From Liquidambar formosana (Eukaryota; Streptophyta; Magnoliopsida; Saxifragales; Altingiaceae), in the NCBI GenBank assembly GCA_039720395.1, contig CM077826.1:29012810-29076809 (forward strand): 64,000 bases of DNA, read 5' to 3'. The notes beneath the pieces were generated by a model that searched no databases, was not told where the DNA came from, and saw only the letters and a program-made list of their open reading frames with translations. The translations under genes and the position numbers were made by a program. Positions 36,275-47,505 of this stretch are shown one piece after another (positions within the stretch are counted from its first letter, which is position 1; the number at the start of each line of letters is the position of its first letter).

Positions 36275-36544
36275 TTGTCCCTCGATGTATCCTTGCCAAC
36301 GATAGGCCTAGTTTTAACCTTGGTTTTCCTGATTCCAAGTATTGGGGTGAAAGCTATCAACCTCTCTTGCTTAGTACCCTCGAGCTTGCCCTTGGGTATA
36401 TTGAATGAATTAATCACATACTGTTGGACCCACATTGCGTTTCTGATGCCACATGTGGTTAGGTATAAGGATTGGTTCAAGCAAGTGAAGGACACTAGCC
36501 TACCTTCTCTTAGTACATGTAGTGGATCTTATAGGACACTATAG
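36275..36544 (+). CDS. Leader ORF of plus-strand Tat-type element (89 codons)
   Basis: The ORF lies about 140 bases after the primer-binding site and well before gag. It aligns with the minus-strand leader ORF at 743-925, with GLVLT, KAIN, TH.A and MPHV shared. The product is hydrophobic near its start, without a known domain. It may be a small accessory protein, or the frame may be open by chance in a conserved leader. Confidence 0.35.
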   Translation: MSLDVSLPTIGLVLTLVFLIPSIGVKAINLSCLVPSSLPLGILNELITYCWTHIAFLMPHVVRYKDWFKQVKDTSLPSLSTCSGSYRTL

Positions 36545-36925
36545 TCTTACCATTATGCACCCATAATTGCTTATAATGATGATATGCCGTGTTTGTGGTG
36601 TGAGGCTTTATATCCTATGCCCTTAACATATACTTTTGTACCTTAACCTTTGTTAAGGCCATGGGTTAGAAGGAATAAATTAAAGAAATAGGATGTTGGG
36701 CCATGTTTGTGATGTGCTAATCCATAGGAATTCATTAAACCTCATTGAAGGACTCTATACCCTATTCTTTTAAACATACCCTTTATCTATGGCCTCTGTA
36801 AGGATAATTAGATAAAAGGAATGAATTAATTGAATACTGTATAAGACCAAATTCATCAAGATAAATATGGAGGTTTAGGACAAGTCCTTAGGCTAAAGGT
36901 TAAAATTTTTCCATCTATAGACGTG

Positions 36926-38545
36926 ATGGCTCAGATCCGTAATCTGCAAGGGCGTCTAGTAAGTGTTGAATCTATCTATCTGATAGACATGGCCGATGAA
37001 AGAAGTAGTGGGGAGGACTTTGATCTTGAGGCTTACTTAGAAGCCATAATGACCAAGCTTGAACACATCGCCCAACATCCGAAACAGCATTGAGAATGGC
37101 TTAAGAGAATTAGCAGAAGATGGCAGATCAAGAGAACAATGGTTCTAGGGCCCATTCCTAGGTGTACCTCATGGGTCTGGCACCTGAAGAAAGACCTCAA
37201 TCCAATAAGAACCCTAAGACAAGGGGAGAAAGTAGTTCGAAACTCGAGGTCATAAACTTAGAAGGGGAAACTAAGGAAAAAGGTACCAGCACTAACTTCA
37301 TGTTGGCTAGTAAGGTGGAAGCTCTAGAGAGAACTATAAAAGGGATTCAAAGGGCAGATGATATGGTCGATGTACGGACTTTATCTTTGTTTCCAACGAC
37401 TTATATTCTATTACAATTCAAAATGCCAGAGTTGGAGAAATTTGATGGGACAGGCTTCCCTAAAACTCATTTGAAGATGTATGTATGGGCTATACATCCT
37501 CAAGGGGCTACGTACTGATGAACTTCTAGCTCAAATGTTCCATGAAACCCTTACAACTTCTGCTTTGAAATGGTTCTTAGTGTTGGATGAGAATAGGATT
37601 TGGATTTGGGAGGACATATGCAATGAGTTCTCGGAGCACTACAAGTACAATACAGAGGTGGATGTTACCTAGAGAAACTTGGAAACCACGAAACAAGGGG
37701 CTCATGAAACTTTCTCTGCTTACATCACAAAGTGGAAACAAAAGGCTTCGAGAATGATGGATAGGGCGAATGAGGAGGATTAAATTCAATTGGTGGTTAA
37801 GAACTTGCTGCCTATATATCATAAGCATCTATTTACCCACTATTTCCCCAATTTCAAAGCTCTTATTAGGGTTAACATACAAGTTGAGGATGCCATCAAT
37901 GATGGGACAATCAAAACTGAGGAGGTGAGGAGTCTTAAGACAAACTTTGCATGGAAGAACAACACCGAGGTCAATGCTATAACCCAACCCATTCAACCCA
38001 TTTCTCTTAATGATGTCAACCCACCTCACCAATTCACCGAGCTATACATGCCACTTAAAAGAGTCCTGGAAAAGCTTATGAGTCGTGACCTATTAAAACC
38101 ACTTGACCCAAGGCCACCACCAAGCCTTTTACCCCAAAACTACAATGAGAACGAGTATTGCAAGTTCCACCAATCCAAAGGCGACACGACCAACCATTGC
38201 ATTCGCCTTTGCCACTAAATCCAAGACCTTATCGGTAAACAAATCATTTCACCTCCAAGCTGCCCAAATGTCACCCGTAATCTTCTCCCATCTCACAACA
38301 ACACACCTCCACCTAACAACATAAATGCCATCAGAGTTGAATCATCTCGCCCTCGCTGGCCCATAAGACAGTACACCCCACTCCCCATGACCTTAACCCG
38401 ACTTTTCACCCTTTGCCGCAACAAAAGCCTCATAATGCCACTCCCATCCAGACCAAGGCCATCAACCCCTCACCAATATTGCCAATACCATCGTGCACCC
38501 GGCCATGACACCGAAGCTTGTCCCATGTTAAAGAACAATGTCAGA
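36926..38545 (+). pseudogene. gag: Tat-type gag, broken
   Basis: Pieces of one gag in several frames. A possible N-terminus starts at 36926 (MAQIRNLQGRLVSVE) and stops near 37094. The core follows at 37162-37518 (KFDGTGFPKTHLKMYV), 37481-37672 (ALKWFLVLDENRIWIWED) and 37790-38218 (KNLLPIYHKHLFTHYFPNFK). Two CCHC-like knuckles are seen, YCKFHQSKGDTTNHC and, at about 38479, YCQYHRAPGHDTEAC. Homology ends near 38545, where a minus-strand fragment begins. Frameshifts and stops rule out function. The family and two knuckles fit the Tat lineage. Confidence 0.8.
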
Positions 38546-39140
38546 TAGTAGGCAACCACGATCCATATTCACTCAAGAACACGAAAGCAGGAAATAAAGG
38601 AGAAACTCTTTCTCTCAATATTATTAATCTCAAAATAATCAATCATCTTAAACTGTTTGCCATAAGGCTTACATCCTTTTATATAGAGAACAAGTCCTAC
38701 GAAATAAGAAAACGTAATTCCACTAGAACAAGTAAACATTAAACTACCTAGGAAACTAATTAAATTAAAAGCAATAATTAAATAATAATAAAATAATAAA
38801 ATAAACTAGGATCCCAAATCATCAGCAACAATAAAAAGGCTTATGGTGCGCACGCCGATGCAATCAGCATCATTCTCCCTTGTTTGGGGAGAATTCGCCC
38901 TCGAATTTGCAGCTTCATCCTTTGAGCTATCTCCATAATAAGGAACTAAGTGTTTGGCAGGGAACACACGATGAGTACGAATACTATCACCATGCTTCCC
39001 TGATATTGCGGATTCATTGCTTAATCCACAAGGGTTGCACAAAAGTGGCCGTTTGGCACCTTACATCATCCTCGTTATTCTCCCCTGTTTGGAAAGAGTT
39101 TATCCCCGAACTCTGCAGGTTGGCTTTATAAAAGTATTGA
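38546..39140 (-). mobile_element. Minus-strand Gypsy fragment (end of pol and LTR-like tail)
   Basis: On the minus strand 38806-39042 encodes ANSRANSPQTREND, the counterpart of TNSRASSFQARETD at the end of the chromovirus-type element at 59324-62435. A second, partial copy of the same coding end lies at about 39075-39130. To the left is an LTR-like region with TTTATATAGAG near 38678. No LTR ends or target duplication could be fixed. Confidence 0.55.
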
Positions 39141-39341
39141 TGTTGACCAATCTAGCTGAATAAATATTTTGAGAACTTTTTTTTGTTTCAATTGCCTCCA
39201 AAATTTATTTTCTCCTTGCAGATCAAGCATGAGTACGAATACTAGTTCTTGTGCGACGGAAGGAGTATTACTATATAATCATAAATATTTTATACAATTC
39301 TGTGCATCACACGGGTCACGACTCGTCTATATATACACAAA

Positions 39342-39853
39342 CTAGTTTTTAACCCATGCAAATGCATAGAAAACAGTCAAACAATAATTAGAAGAAGAGA
39401 AGAAAAAATGTAATGGTTTTCTAATATGAGGAAATTAAATGGCGAGTTGTTAATAAATGAAAGTTGGTTGTTTCTAATGTTTTTTTTAACATAAAGAAGA
39501 TAAAATACCTAAGCAAAAATATAGACCTATGAGAAAGGAAAAACAATATAAAATTAAATATAAAAGAAAATGCTTCTTTTTTTTTTTACATATATATTTA
39601 AATATATTAAATTAATAGAAAAAACAACTCAGTAATAAATGAAGGTTGGCTGGTATATATGTTCTATTTTTTCTTCAAGATAGGAAAGATAGAAAGTTGT
39701 TAATAAATACAAGTTGGTTGTTTCTAGTGTCTTCTAACATGTGGAATATGGAAAATTAAAAAGAAAAGATAAATAATAGAGAATGAAATTAATAATACGT
39801 TGTTTTTTCACATAGTGACACGTGGCATCAACATGTTGACCATGTCTTAGCTT

Positions 39854-39884
<31 letters not shown>

Positions 39885-39953
39885 TAATATCTGTTTGATA
39901 AACTCAGCTCTATATATTATTATATAAATTATAATTATACTATTATATATAGA
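39342..39953 (-). mobile_element. Short non-autonomous Helitron
   Basis: Read on the minus strand, the 3' end is an ATGCA-TT-TGCAT hairpin, then GGGTTAAAAA and CTAG, followed by T. The proposed 5' end is TCTATATATAATAG after an A (right side, 39953/39954). ACACGTGGCATCAAC and AAAGCTAAGACATGG inside resemble the subterminal part of plant Helitrons. An AAT microsatellite is at 39856-39888. No ORF. It lies about 600 bp before the gene start at 40557. Confidence 0.6.
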
Positions 39954-39973
39954 TCAGTTTTGATCAAGTTAGT

Positions 39974-40150
39974 ATGTGTTGATATAAGTTATATTAACAC
40001 TATACCTAAACCTATGCATTATGTGTTGATATAAGTTATATTAACACTATACCTAAACCTATGCATTGACCTAATTACCTAATAACCTACTAATGCTCGA
40101 GATATAATATCTAACACATGTGTTAATATAAATTATATCAACACATGTTC
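39974..40150. repeat. 47-bp tandem duplication with palindromic units
   Basis: Two copies (39974 and 40021) of a unit containing GTGTTGATATAA and TTATATTAACAC, which can pair. A third, related palindrome is at about 40114-40147 (ATGTGTTAATATAA with TTATATCAACACAT). Confidence 0.8.
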
Positions 40151-40439
40151 ACCTATTCATCATCCATATATATGGGTTAGAGCCAATTTTGTAGTACTCT
40201 AGTAAAAAATTGGGTACCATAACCATAAAATCACTTGAAATAATAAATGAGTATGGTATCCAAAATACCATAAAATTACCCATAGGCTAGTTTAGATTAG
40301 GTTTCTATTACGTACAGCTGTAAAGGCCACAAGGCTTCAACGCTCCCCACCTCAAAAAACAATTTTTTTTATTTTTATTTTTTTAAAATTTTTAAAAATG
40401 ATTGTGTTGGTTGGCAAGTGCTTCCAATCGATCAGAGCG

Positions 40440-40556
40440 TATGTATAGGCTACCGTTTTTCCTGCCCACCCACCCCCACCTCCTCTCTCTCTTGTTTGAG
40501 TCTGCCGGCGGAAGAAAGCAAGTAGAAGACGGAGAGAAGCAAGTGGGAGAAAAGAG
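40440..40556 (+). promoter_or_regulatory. Probable 5' leader of the host gene
   Basis: A CT-rich stretch (CCCCCACCTCCTCTCTCTC, about 40474-40492) lies just before the gene, followed by AG-rich sequence up to the ATG (AGAGATGCTC). CT-rich patches are common around plant transcription starts. No sure TATA box. Confidence 0.35.
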
Positions 40557-40660
40557 ATGCTCGAAAATCCTACTGAACTTTCCACGATCACCGCATCCAC
40601 CACCACTACCACCACTACCACCACCGCCACCACCAAGCGTTATGCTCCTCCCAATCAAAG
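40557..40660 (+). other. Coding exon 1
   Basis: ATG to AAAG|GTATTT. It encodes the N-terminus, the Thr run (nine Thr, Ala, two Thr) and KRYAPPNQ. The CCACCA microsatellite makes the Thr run likely to vary in length. Confidence 0.82.
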
Positions 40661-42954
40661 GTATTTCTTCTCTCTCTGAATTTGGATTTCTGTTAGGGTT
40701 TTTCGATTTGATTTACTGGCAGTGTATATGTATATTGCAGGAACCGTTCTCTCAACAGGCGCAAATCGGGAGGTGAGTGATACCATCCTTTTATCATTAG
40801 TTATGTTAGTCATGACTGAGGTCGATTTCAGCTCCATTAACGATGGGTTCATATAATTTGATATCATGACTAAATCACTTACAAAATCTTAAATACAAAT
40901 TATAGACTGAAATTGGTGATAAAATGTCTTCCTTTTGGTGTGGCATATATATGTGGAAAGAACTTTAAAAGGAGGTGTTAAGTGCATTGAATTTTAACAG
41001 ACAAAAGAAATGCAACAAAATGCTTAGCCGTTTGCCTCATTACCTTTAAGAATTGGGAATGTCAAAAGTGACCCCCTTTCATGTTTGAAAAATTTCAAAT
41101 CTGACAATCCCAAAACCTCGAGCCCTCTTCCCCCCGTGAGTCATGAAGAAGAAAATTCTAAATCAACTTGAAGTTTCTTACTCACAATAGCTGGACAGAA
41201 GTTTGAGTAAAAGCATAATAACAGCTTGCCCAAATTTTGGTGGTTGTAGTTGGATCATTACTCACAGCCTTGGTGAAAGAAATAGATGTGCCAACTTCCT
41301 ATCAAATTAGGGTCTTGTCAATAATGGTTCCACCATTCTTGAGGAACCATTTGCTGATCTTAGGGCTCTAATTTTCGAGGATGTAGTTGGATTGCCGCTG
41401 ATACAGCCGTAGTTTCTTTCTTTGTTTCCTTCCTTTGAACCAAAAAAAGAAAAGAGAAAAAGCTCTTGACACACCCTAGTGCAGCACTTCGCTTACACAA
41501 TTCAATCACAACCCCCAAAAAAATAAAAAATAAAATAAAATAACCAAAAAAAGAGGGGTCATATAGGAAGTTTTACTCAATACTGGTGTATTTTCTTGTT
41601 TTTGAAGTTATAATGGGAAACATCTTAATATGTTACTACATTAATTGGCATTTTGATAGTTTAAGTTCCCCACCCCCACCCCAAAAAAGAAAAAAAAAGA
41701 TAAAATAAAAGAACCAAAAAAAGAGGGGTCATATGGGAAGTTTTACTCAATACTGGTGTATTTTAATCTTTTTGAAGTTATAATGGGCAAAATCTTAATA
41801 TTTTACTATATTGTGAATCTTCTTTTTCTAAATGTAATAATTATTTTATGTTTTATGATCTCAAAATACTTCTCTGTGCTTCCTGCAGCATGTAGGCTCT
41901 GATTACCTATTTCTAAAGTTGTATCAAGTATTGATCAACATAACCAATATCTTTTACGACTCCTTTTTATTTGTGTTTTGGACCAATATGCTTTTAAATG
42001 TTATTAATTAGGTTAAACCTTTAAAACGTTTTTACAAAATGAGTTTATATGATAACATGTTTATTGATGTAGGGCATGTTTGCCGAAAAAAAAACAAAAA
42101 GACAGAGAGGGGAAAATGGGTTTCTTTGGGATATTCATTGAATTGGAGTTCTTGTTAGTTTCTGAATTAGGGTATATTAGTAGTTATATGGTAGGTATTT
42201 AATATTAGTTATTAGTTTAGCTAATTTATATTTTCTTATTAGTGTTGGTATTAGTTGTTAGTTTCTATTTTCTTATTAGGGTAAATTACATCTACACCCC
42301 GTGTTATCTTACAACTACACTACCACCCCTGTATTTTATGAAATTACTCTGCACTTCCTCCACTTTCACAAATAATATGCATTTATCACCCCTGCTTCAA
42401 ATGCCTGTTATGAGTCTTAATGTCTTTTGCTGATGTCATGCAAAAGTTGATTGAAAATACCCATTTTAACCCTGTCAATCTAAAACGCAGTGTTTGACCT
42501 GTTCATTGTCCCTCACCTCTTTGTGCTATCTCCATCATCTGTACCCAATCTAAATCCTGTGACGACTCCTTTTCCCAATCTGATAAAATTCTTGCCTCAA
42601 CGACATGGAATTCAAGCCCTTATCATCTATCCCCTTCCATACTGCTGTACAATTCAGAAATTTCCAACCATTCATCATTCCTACTACAAGCCCTTGTCAT
42701 TGCATCATAAAGAAATGCACTTCACTTAGGCACTGACTCAAAAACCACGCATGGTGGTAAGTTGTCTATCTGACATAATGTATGGTTGCTTTCTTATGAA
42801 TTTCTAATCACCATTATCAGGAAAAATGAATCTGGTGGGAACTTACTAATAATCTTGAATTTGCCAATCTATTTGACTTCATCAGCCTGTGGAAAGAAGA
42901 ATAGAGCATGAAAAAAATGAAAAGAAAAGGAATAACAGAGCAGGGGGGAAAAGA

Positions 42955-43000
<46 letters not shown>

Positions 43001-46000
43001 GTAATTCCATAAACTTCATCTTCATTTCTGACATCATTCCATGATTTTTCTACACATGAAAAGGAAAATGGAAAAAAAAAAAAATTAGCAGAGGGAAGGA
43101 AAAAAAGAAAAAAAGGGTTTTGGCAAAAAAGAGAGCAACATGTGAAGCAAGAGGTGTGGCACATCTACAAAGGAAATTGTGCTGATTGGCTCTCCTCCAA
43201 CAGTGCCCAAGGCCTAGCGTGACTGTTGTGAAGTTCGCTATGGAGCTGGGCTGGGTAATGTTAAAATGCAGGGAAGGTCACGTAAGAGTGCCTAAAGATT
43301 GACTGTGTTAGGGTTTCTTGTGGTTTGCAAAAATGGTGGTTATGAACTCCAGTTGCTGCTACTGGTAGGTTGGTGAAGAGATGGGTTTGGTTCGCAAGTC
43401 ATGAAAGTGGTGTTAATGCACACTATAAGTTGGTGAGGATTGCTACGGTGGCAGAGTTGCAGGTAATGGAAGAGGAACGGAGGATGGTGTTGATGTAAGA
43501 GGTACGGGTAAATAATCCATAAAAAATGGAAGTTTAGGTTAATATTGTTAAACAGTGCATTATACTTATAAAGGTATTACTGTCTCGATGTTAACACCGT
43601 TCACTTTATCTGTTTTGACGGGGGGTGCCAGTGAATTTTCAAAAAATAGGAGGGGTGCAGTGTATTTGTCAGATAACACTGGGGGTATAGATGTAATTTA
43701 CCCTTCTTATTAATGTTGGTGTTAGTAGGTAGTTGTTATTTTGACTAGTTTTTATTTTCTTATTTACCTGTTCTACAAGGACTAGGTTTTAGTAGAACCC
43801 TATATATAGGCTTGTAAGTCTTTCTTTTTGGAGAATCGTAGAGTATTGCGAATTTGAAGCTTTCTTAGAGGGTATGATTGCCTTCGTCTACTAAGTGTGA
43901 TTGCTTAGGAAAGATTGTGTTGAGTTTTTTTTTTTTTTTTTTTTTCCTTCTTTTATTTTTCTTCTACTTCTTCTTCTTCTAAAATCTCTTTGAATTTAAA
44001 AACTAATTTGCAATCAGATCTGAATCTATACAAATAAACCCTAATAAAACCCTAAATATACTCTCAAAACTCTTTTCAACCAAAACCCAGTTCCCATAAG
44101 CCTTCCCACATAAAACCTTAACCCTTGATCCCTATTTTAGAGCTAAATTCTAATCGTTCTTACATCAGTTTGGTATTAGAGCTTTAGGTTTCGCCACGAT
44201 GTTCTCACAATGTGGGAGATCTTGTAGATCAAGATTGATCAACCAACAACACAACATGATGTTTTCCTCTGGCTTTAGTTAAACTCCCTTCATAATAAGG
44301 AAGTTACGTGTGGAGGTATCTAATTTCGTAGGGAGCTTAGATTCTTGGGCATTCAATAATTGGCTATTTGCAATGGATGATTATTTTGATTGGTCTGACG
44401 TAAGTACGTAACCAATGATTGGAAGGTACGAATTGCAAAAATTGTAGTTGGATGGCCATGCAAATGGAGATAATGTGACCCCAGGTCACAATGCAGCTCC
44501 ATGATACGGAACTCTGCCATGTCGGCGAGCTAAACATAAATGGAATTGTGTGTGTGCACCCTATCTTGGCTACATGGTTATTAAAGGCTCAAATGGCACC
44601 TAGGCGCCAAGGACTCCTGGGCCTAGGCCAAGGTGCCCAAAAAAAAGAAGAAAAAATAGTGCAAGCCTGAGCTAAGTAAGTTGCATGTTTCTATAAAGAA
44701 AAATAAGCAATATGCGCATAAAATTGAATACTTTTATACTTTGGTCTTTTAGCTCAATTGGTTATACTGTTTGTGCAATAGCACCAAACTCACAAATCAC
44801 AGCCTTAACTACAAAACCCACGTTTCTATAAAGAAAAATAAGTAATATGCACATAAAACTGAATACTTTTATATTTTGTGGTCTTTTAGCTCAATTGGTT
44901 ATAGTGTTGTGCAATAGCACCAAACTCACTAATCACAGCCTCAACTACGAAACCCACAAATCACAACTCTAAACACAGCCACCATAAAGATGCAACATGC
45001 AGAACAAAAAATGCAGCAGTAAAAGGAATTAGAAGAAAAAGAACAAGAAGAAGAGCATGACAGTAGTAGAAAATCGCTGGAAAAATTGGGGGCAAAATGG
45101 AATAGAAGAAGAGGAAGAAGAAGAGGAGGAGGAGCACATCAGTAGAAGAAATTTGTAGAAGAAAAAAAGGGGTTAAAGAAGAGGCTAAATAGATTAAGTG
45201 CCTGTTTGGATTAGATTTTGGGAGGCCCAAAATCTCTTTTGGTAGCTCATAATCACTTTTAAGAGTGTTTGGATAAAAAAAGAGAAAAGTGATTGTACCC
45301 CAAAAGAGATTTTGAGCCCAGTTGGTTGAAGCTGCCTCCCCCATGCTTTTGTTAAAATCTGACTGGGAATCAGCTTTTGGTGTCTTTTCGTTTTTTGGGG
45401 TCTATCTCAATAGAGCCGTTTGGTTAAAAAATTAGAGCCCAGTCTTTTTTTCTTTTTTTTTTTTTTTTTTTTTTTTGGGTCTATCTCAAAAGTTTAACTC
45501 TAAAAGAAAAAAAAAAAAAAAAAAAACAATTCTAGTAAGGGCAATATTGCCATTTTAGGGTTATAATAGCTTCAATAGATGTTCTTGTCAAAAAGAAGAA
45601 AAATCACTTATGGGCCATATAGATTTAGGATTTCATTTTCATAGTTCTTTTATATATTTACATACATGGACCAAAATATCGCAATATATCGTCGATATAT
45701 CACAATATATCGCCATATCGCCCACCAGCGATACGATATTCTATTGCGATACTTGAGAAATTCAAAAAACACAAAATATCGAGCGATATGGATGATATAT
45801 CGCGATTTATCGTCGATATATCGTTTGCTTCATTTATCGTCTGATTTTTGCAACTTTTCGTAGAGATATCTTTGATATATCGTCGATATATCGACGATAT
45901 ATCGAGGATATCGTCCAATATATCGACAGTTTGTGTTTAAATTCCAGTTTTGCTAATTTCTGGTGAAATTTTTCACATTATTTGCCCTTTGCACTGCATT

Positions 46001-47472
46001 TCACATGAAATTAACCTTTTCTACCATACACACAGTGATTAACAAGAAAAGAAAGAAAGGATTGAAGAAGCAAGAACATAGAAATTTACATGGTTCCCTC
46101 TAGTTGAGGTACGTCCATGGCACACACACAATTTCACTATGCTCTGAGGCGAAAAGAGAATACAAGATACAAAGTCTTGTGATGGCCAACCCCTTAAATA
46201 ATACCCGTAGTAATTAGGGTTAACATAAAACCATGGGAAAATACCTAAAATACCCTTACATAAAAGTACGAAAAAGTTGTGCGGCGGGCCGTGCCTTCGG
46301 CACGGCGGGGGTCTTCGACCCCCTCGGGGGTCTTCGACCCCCTCGGGGGCTTCGCCCCCCAAACCCCCCGGTCAATCCTACTAATCAATATCATCAGACT
46401 CCACATACCGCAATAGCTACCATAGTTGGTGTCGGAATAGGTACCAGAGGAGAAGAAGAAAAAGAATGGGAAAAAAAAAAAAAGGAAGTCAAACTCACCT
46501 AATTTTTGCCGGAGATGCTACCGTTGGTGCCGGAGTAGGTGCCAAAGGAAGATACCGTCGCTGATAGGCTGTAGGTGTTGACTGACTCTAGGTTTCCATC
46601 GTGAGAAGTGAGAACACCTTATTATCTTCTTTACTTTGCAATTATACCCTCTATTTTATTCTATTTTTATATAAACAAAGACCAATTTCACATTTTAAGC
46701 CCTCAAAGTATTATTATTACAATTCTTCCATAGTTTCAAAACTTATCTTCAAATTTACCACACCCATGGTTAAATTTTTTTTCAAATTTATCCCACATAT
46801 ATATATATTTTTTTTGGCACCACTCACATATTTACTTTATAACATATACATACACATAGAAGTGCTCCTTACATGCCTCATCATTATAATTTTTTTTTCA
46901 AATTTACCCATGGGGTGCGCATAAGTGCATAACAAAAGCATAAATCTCTTCCTTTTAATGTTATGTGATATTTAAATGTTGAATTTGCATAAATCTCTAT
47001 TATTTATTTTCTAAGCGCGGATTACATTTTATACCCTATACAACACATATTTGTCCTATACACATTTAAATTGCAATATTTTGATGCTAGATTGTGTATT
47101 ATAGCCTAAATCATTGTTTTCCAGAGTTTCAATAAAAATATCCGTATTTAACTCATAATATCCACCATATCTTTAAAACGATATCGATATTGTCGATATA
47201 TCCAACGATATATCCGATATATCCGTATTTTTGGACCCTCGATATATCCATCGATATCGATATTAAAGTCCTTGCTTATGGCAACAAGATCACTTTTTAA
47301 ATACAGTTCCCAAACGCATGCAAGATTCTCTTTTGCTACTACTAGCTTCTGATTCTCTTTCGATTCTGCTTAACAGCAAAAATTGAAGCTATCCGAAACA
47401 GGCACTAAATAGATGAAATTTGATCTTGTTATTTGCAAAGGATTTGAAGAACAGTAGAATTTAGCAAGTATA

Positions 47473-47505
<33 letters not shown>

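Larger units (their letters stand above)
45195..47404. mobile_element. Nested DNA transposon with GTGCCTGTTTGG ends
   Basis: Left end TAAGTGCCTGTTTGGAT, right end ATCCGAAACAGGCA. The direct repeat CTAAATAGAT lies at 45185-45194 and 47405-47414. The end sequence is like plant hAT-type miniature elements, though the direct repeat is longer than their usual 8 bp. Most of the inside is a second repeat (45666-47273). Confidence 0.55.

Noticed and set aside
40352..40658. Two minus-strand ORFs of 94 and 88 codons over exon 1
   Set aside because: They reverse the CCACCA repeat (Gly or Val runs) and the 5' leader of the gene.
40402..40776. 124-codon plus-strand ORF through exon 1 and intron 1
   Set aside because: Pro run comes from the CCA repeat in another frame; the spliced frame with ATG at 40557 joins all five exons.
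42817..43164. 115-codon minus-strand ORF with a Ser-Leu run
   Set aside because: The run is the GA microsatellite within the Mutator-like element.
44753..44790. tRNA gene
   Set aside because: Only a box A-like arm is present; no anticodon arm or box B at the right place.
44961..45344. 127-codon minus-strand ORF
   Set aside because: Low-complexity Phe/Leu-rich product from a GAAGAA tract, crossing a transposon end at 45195.
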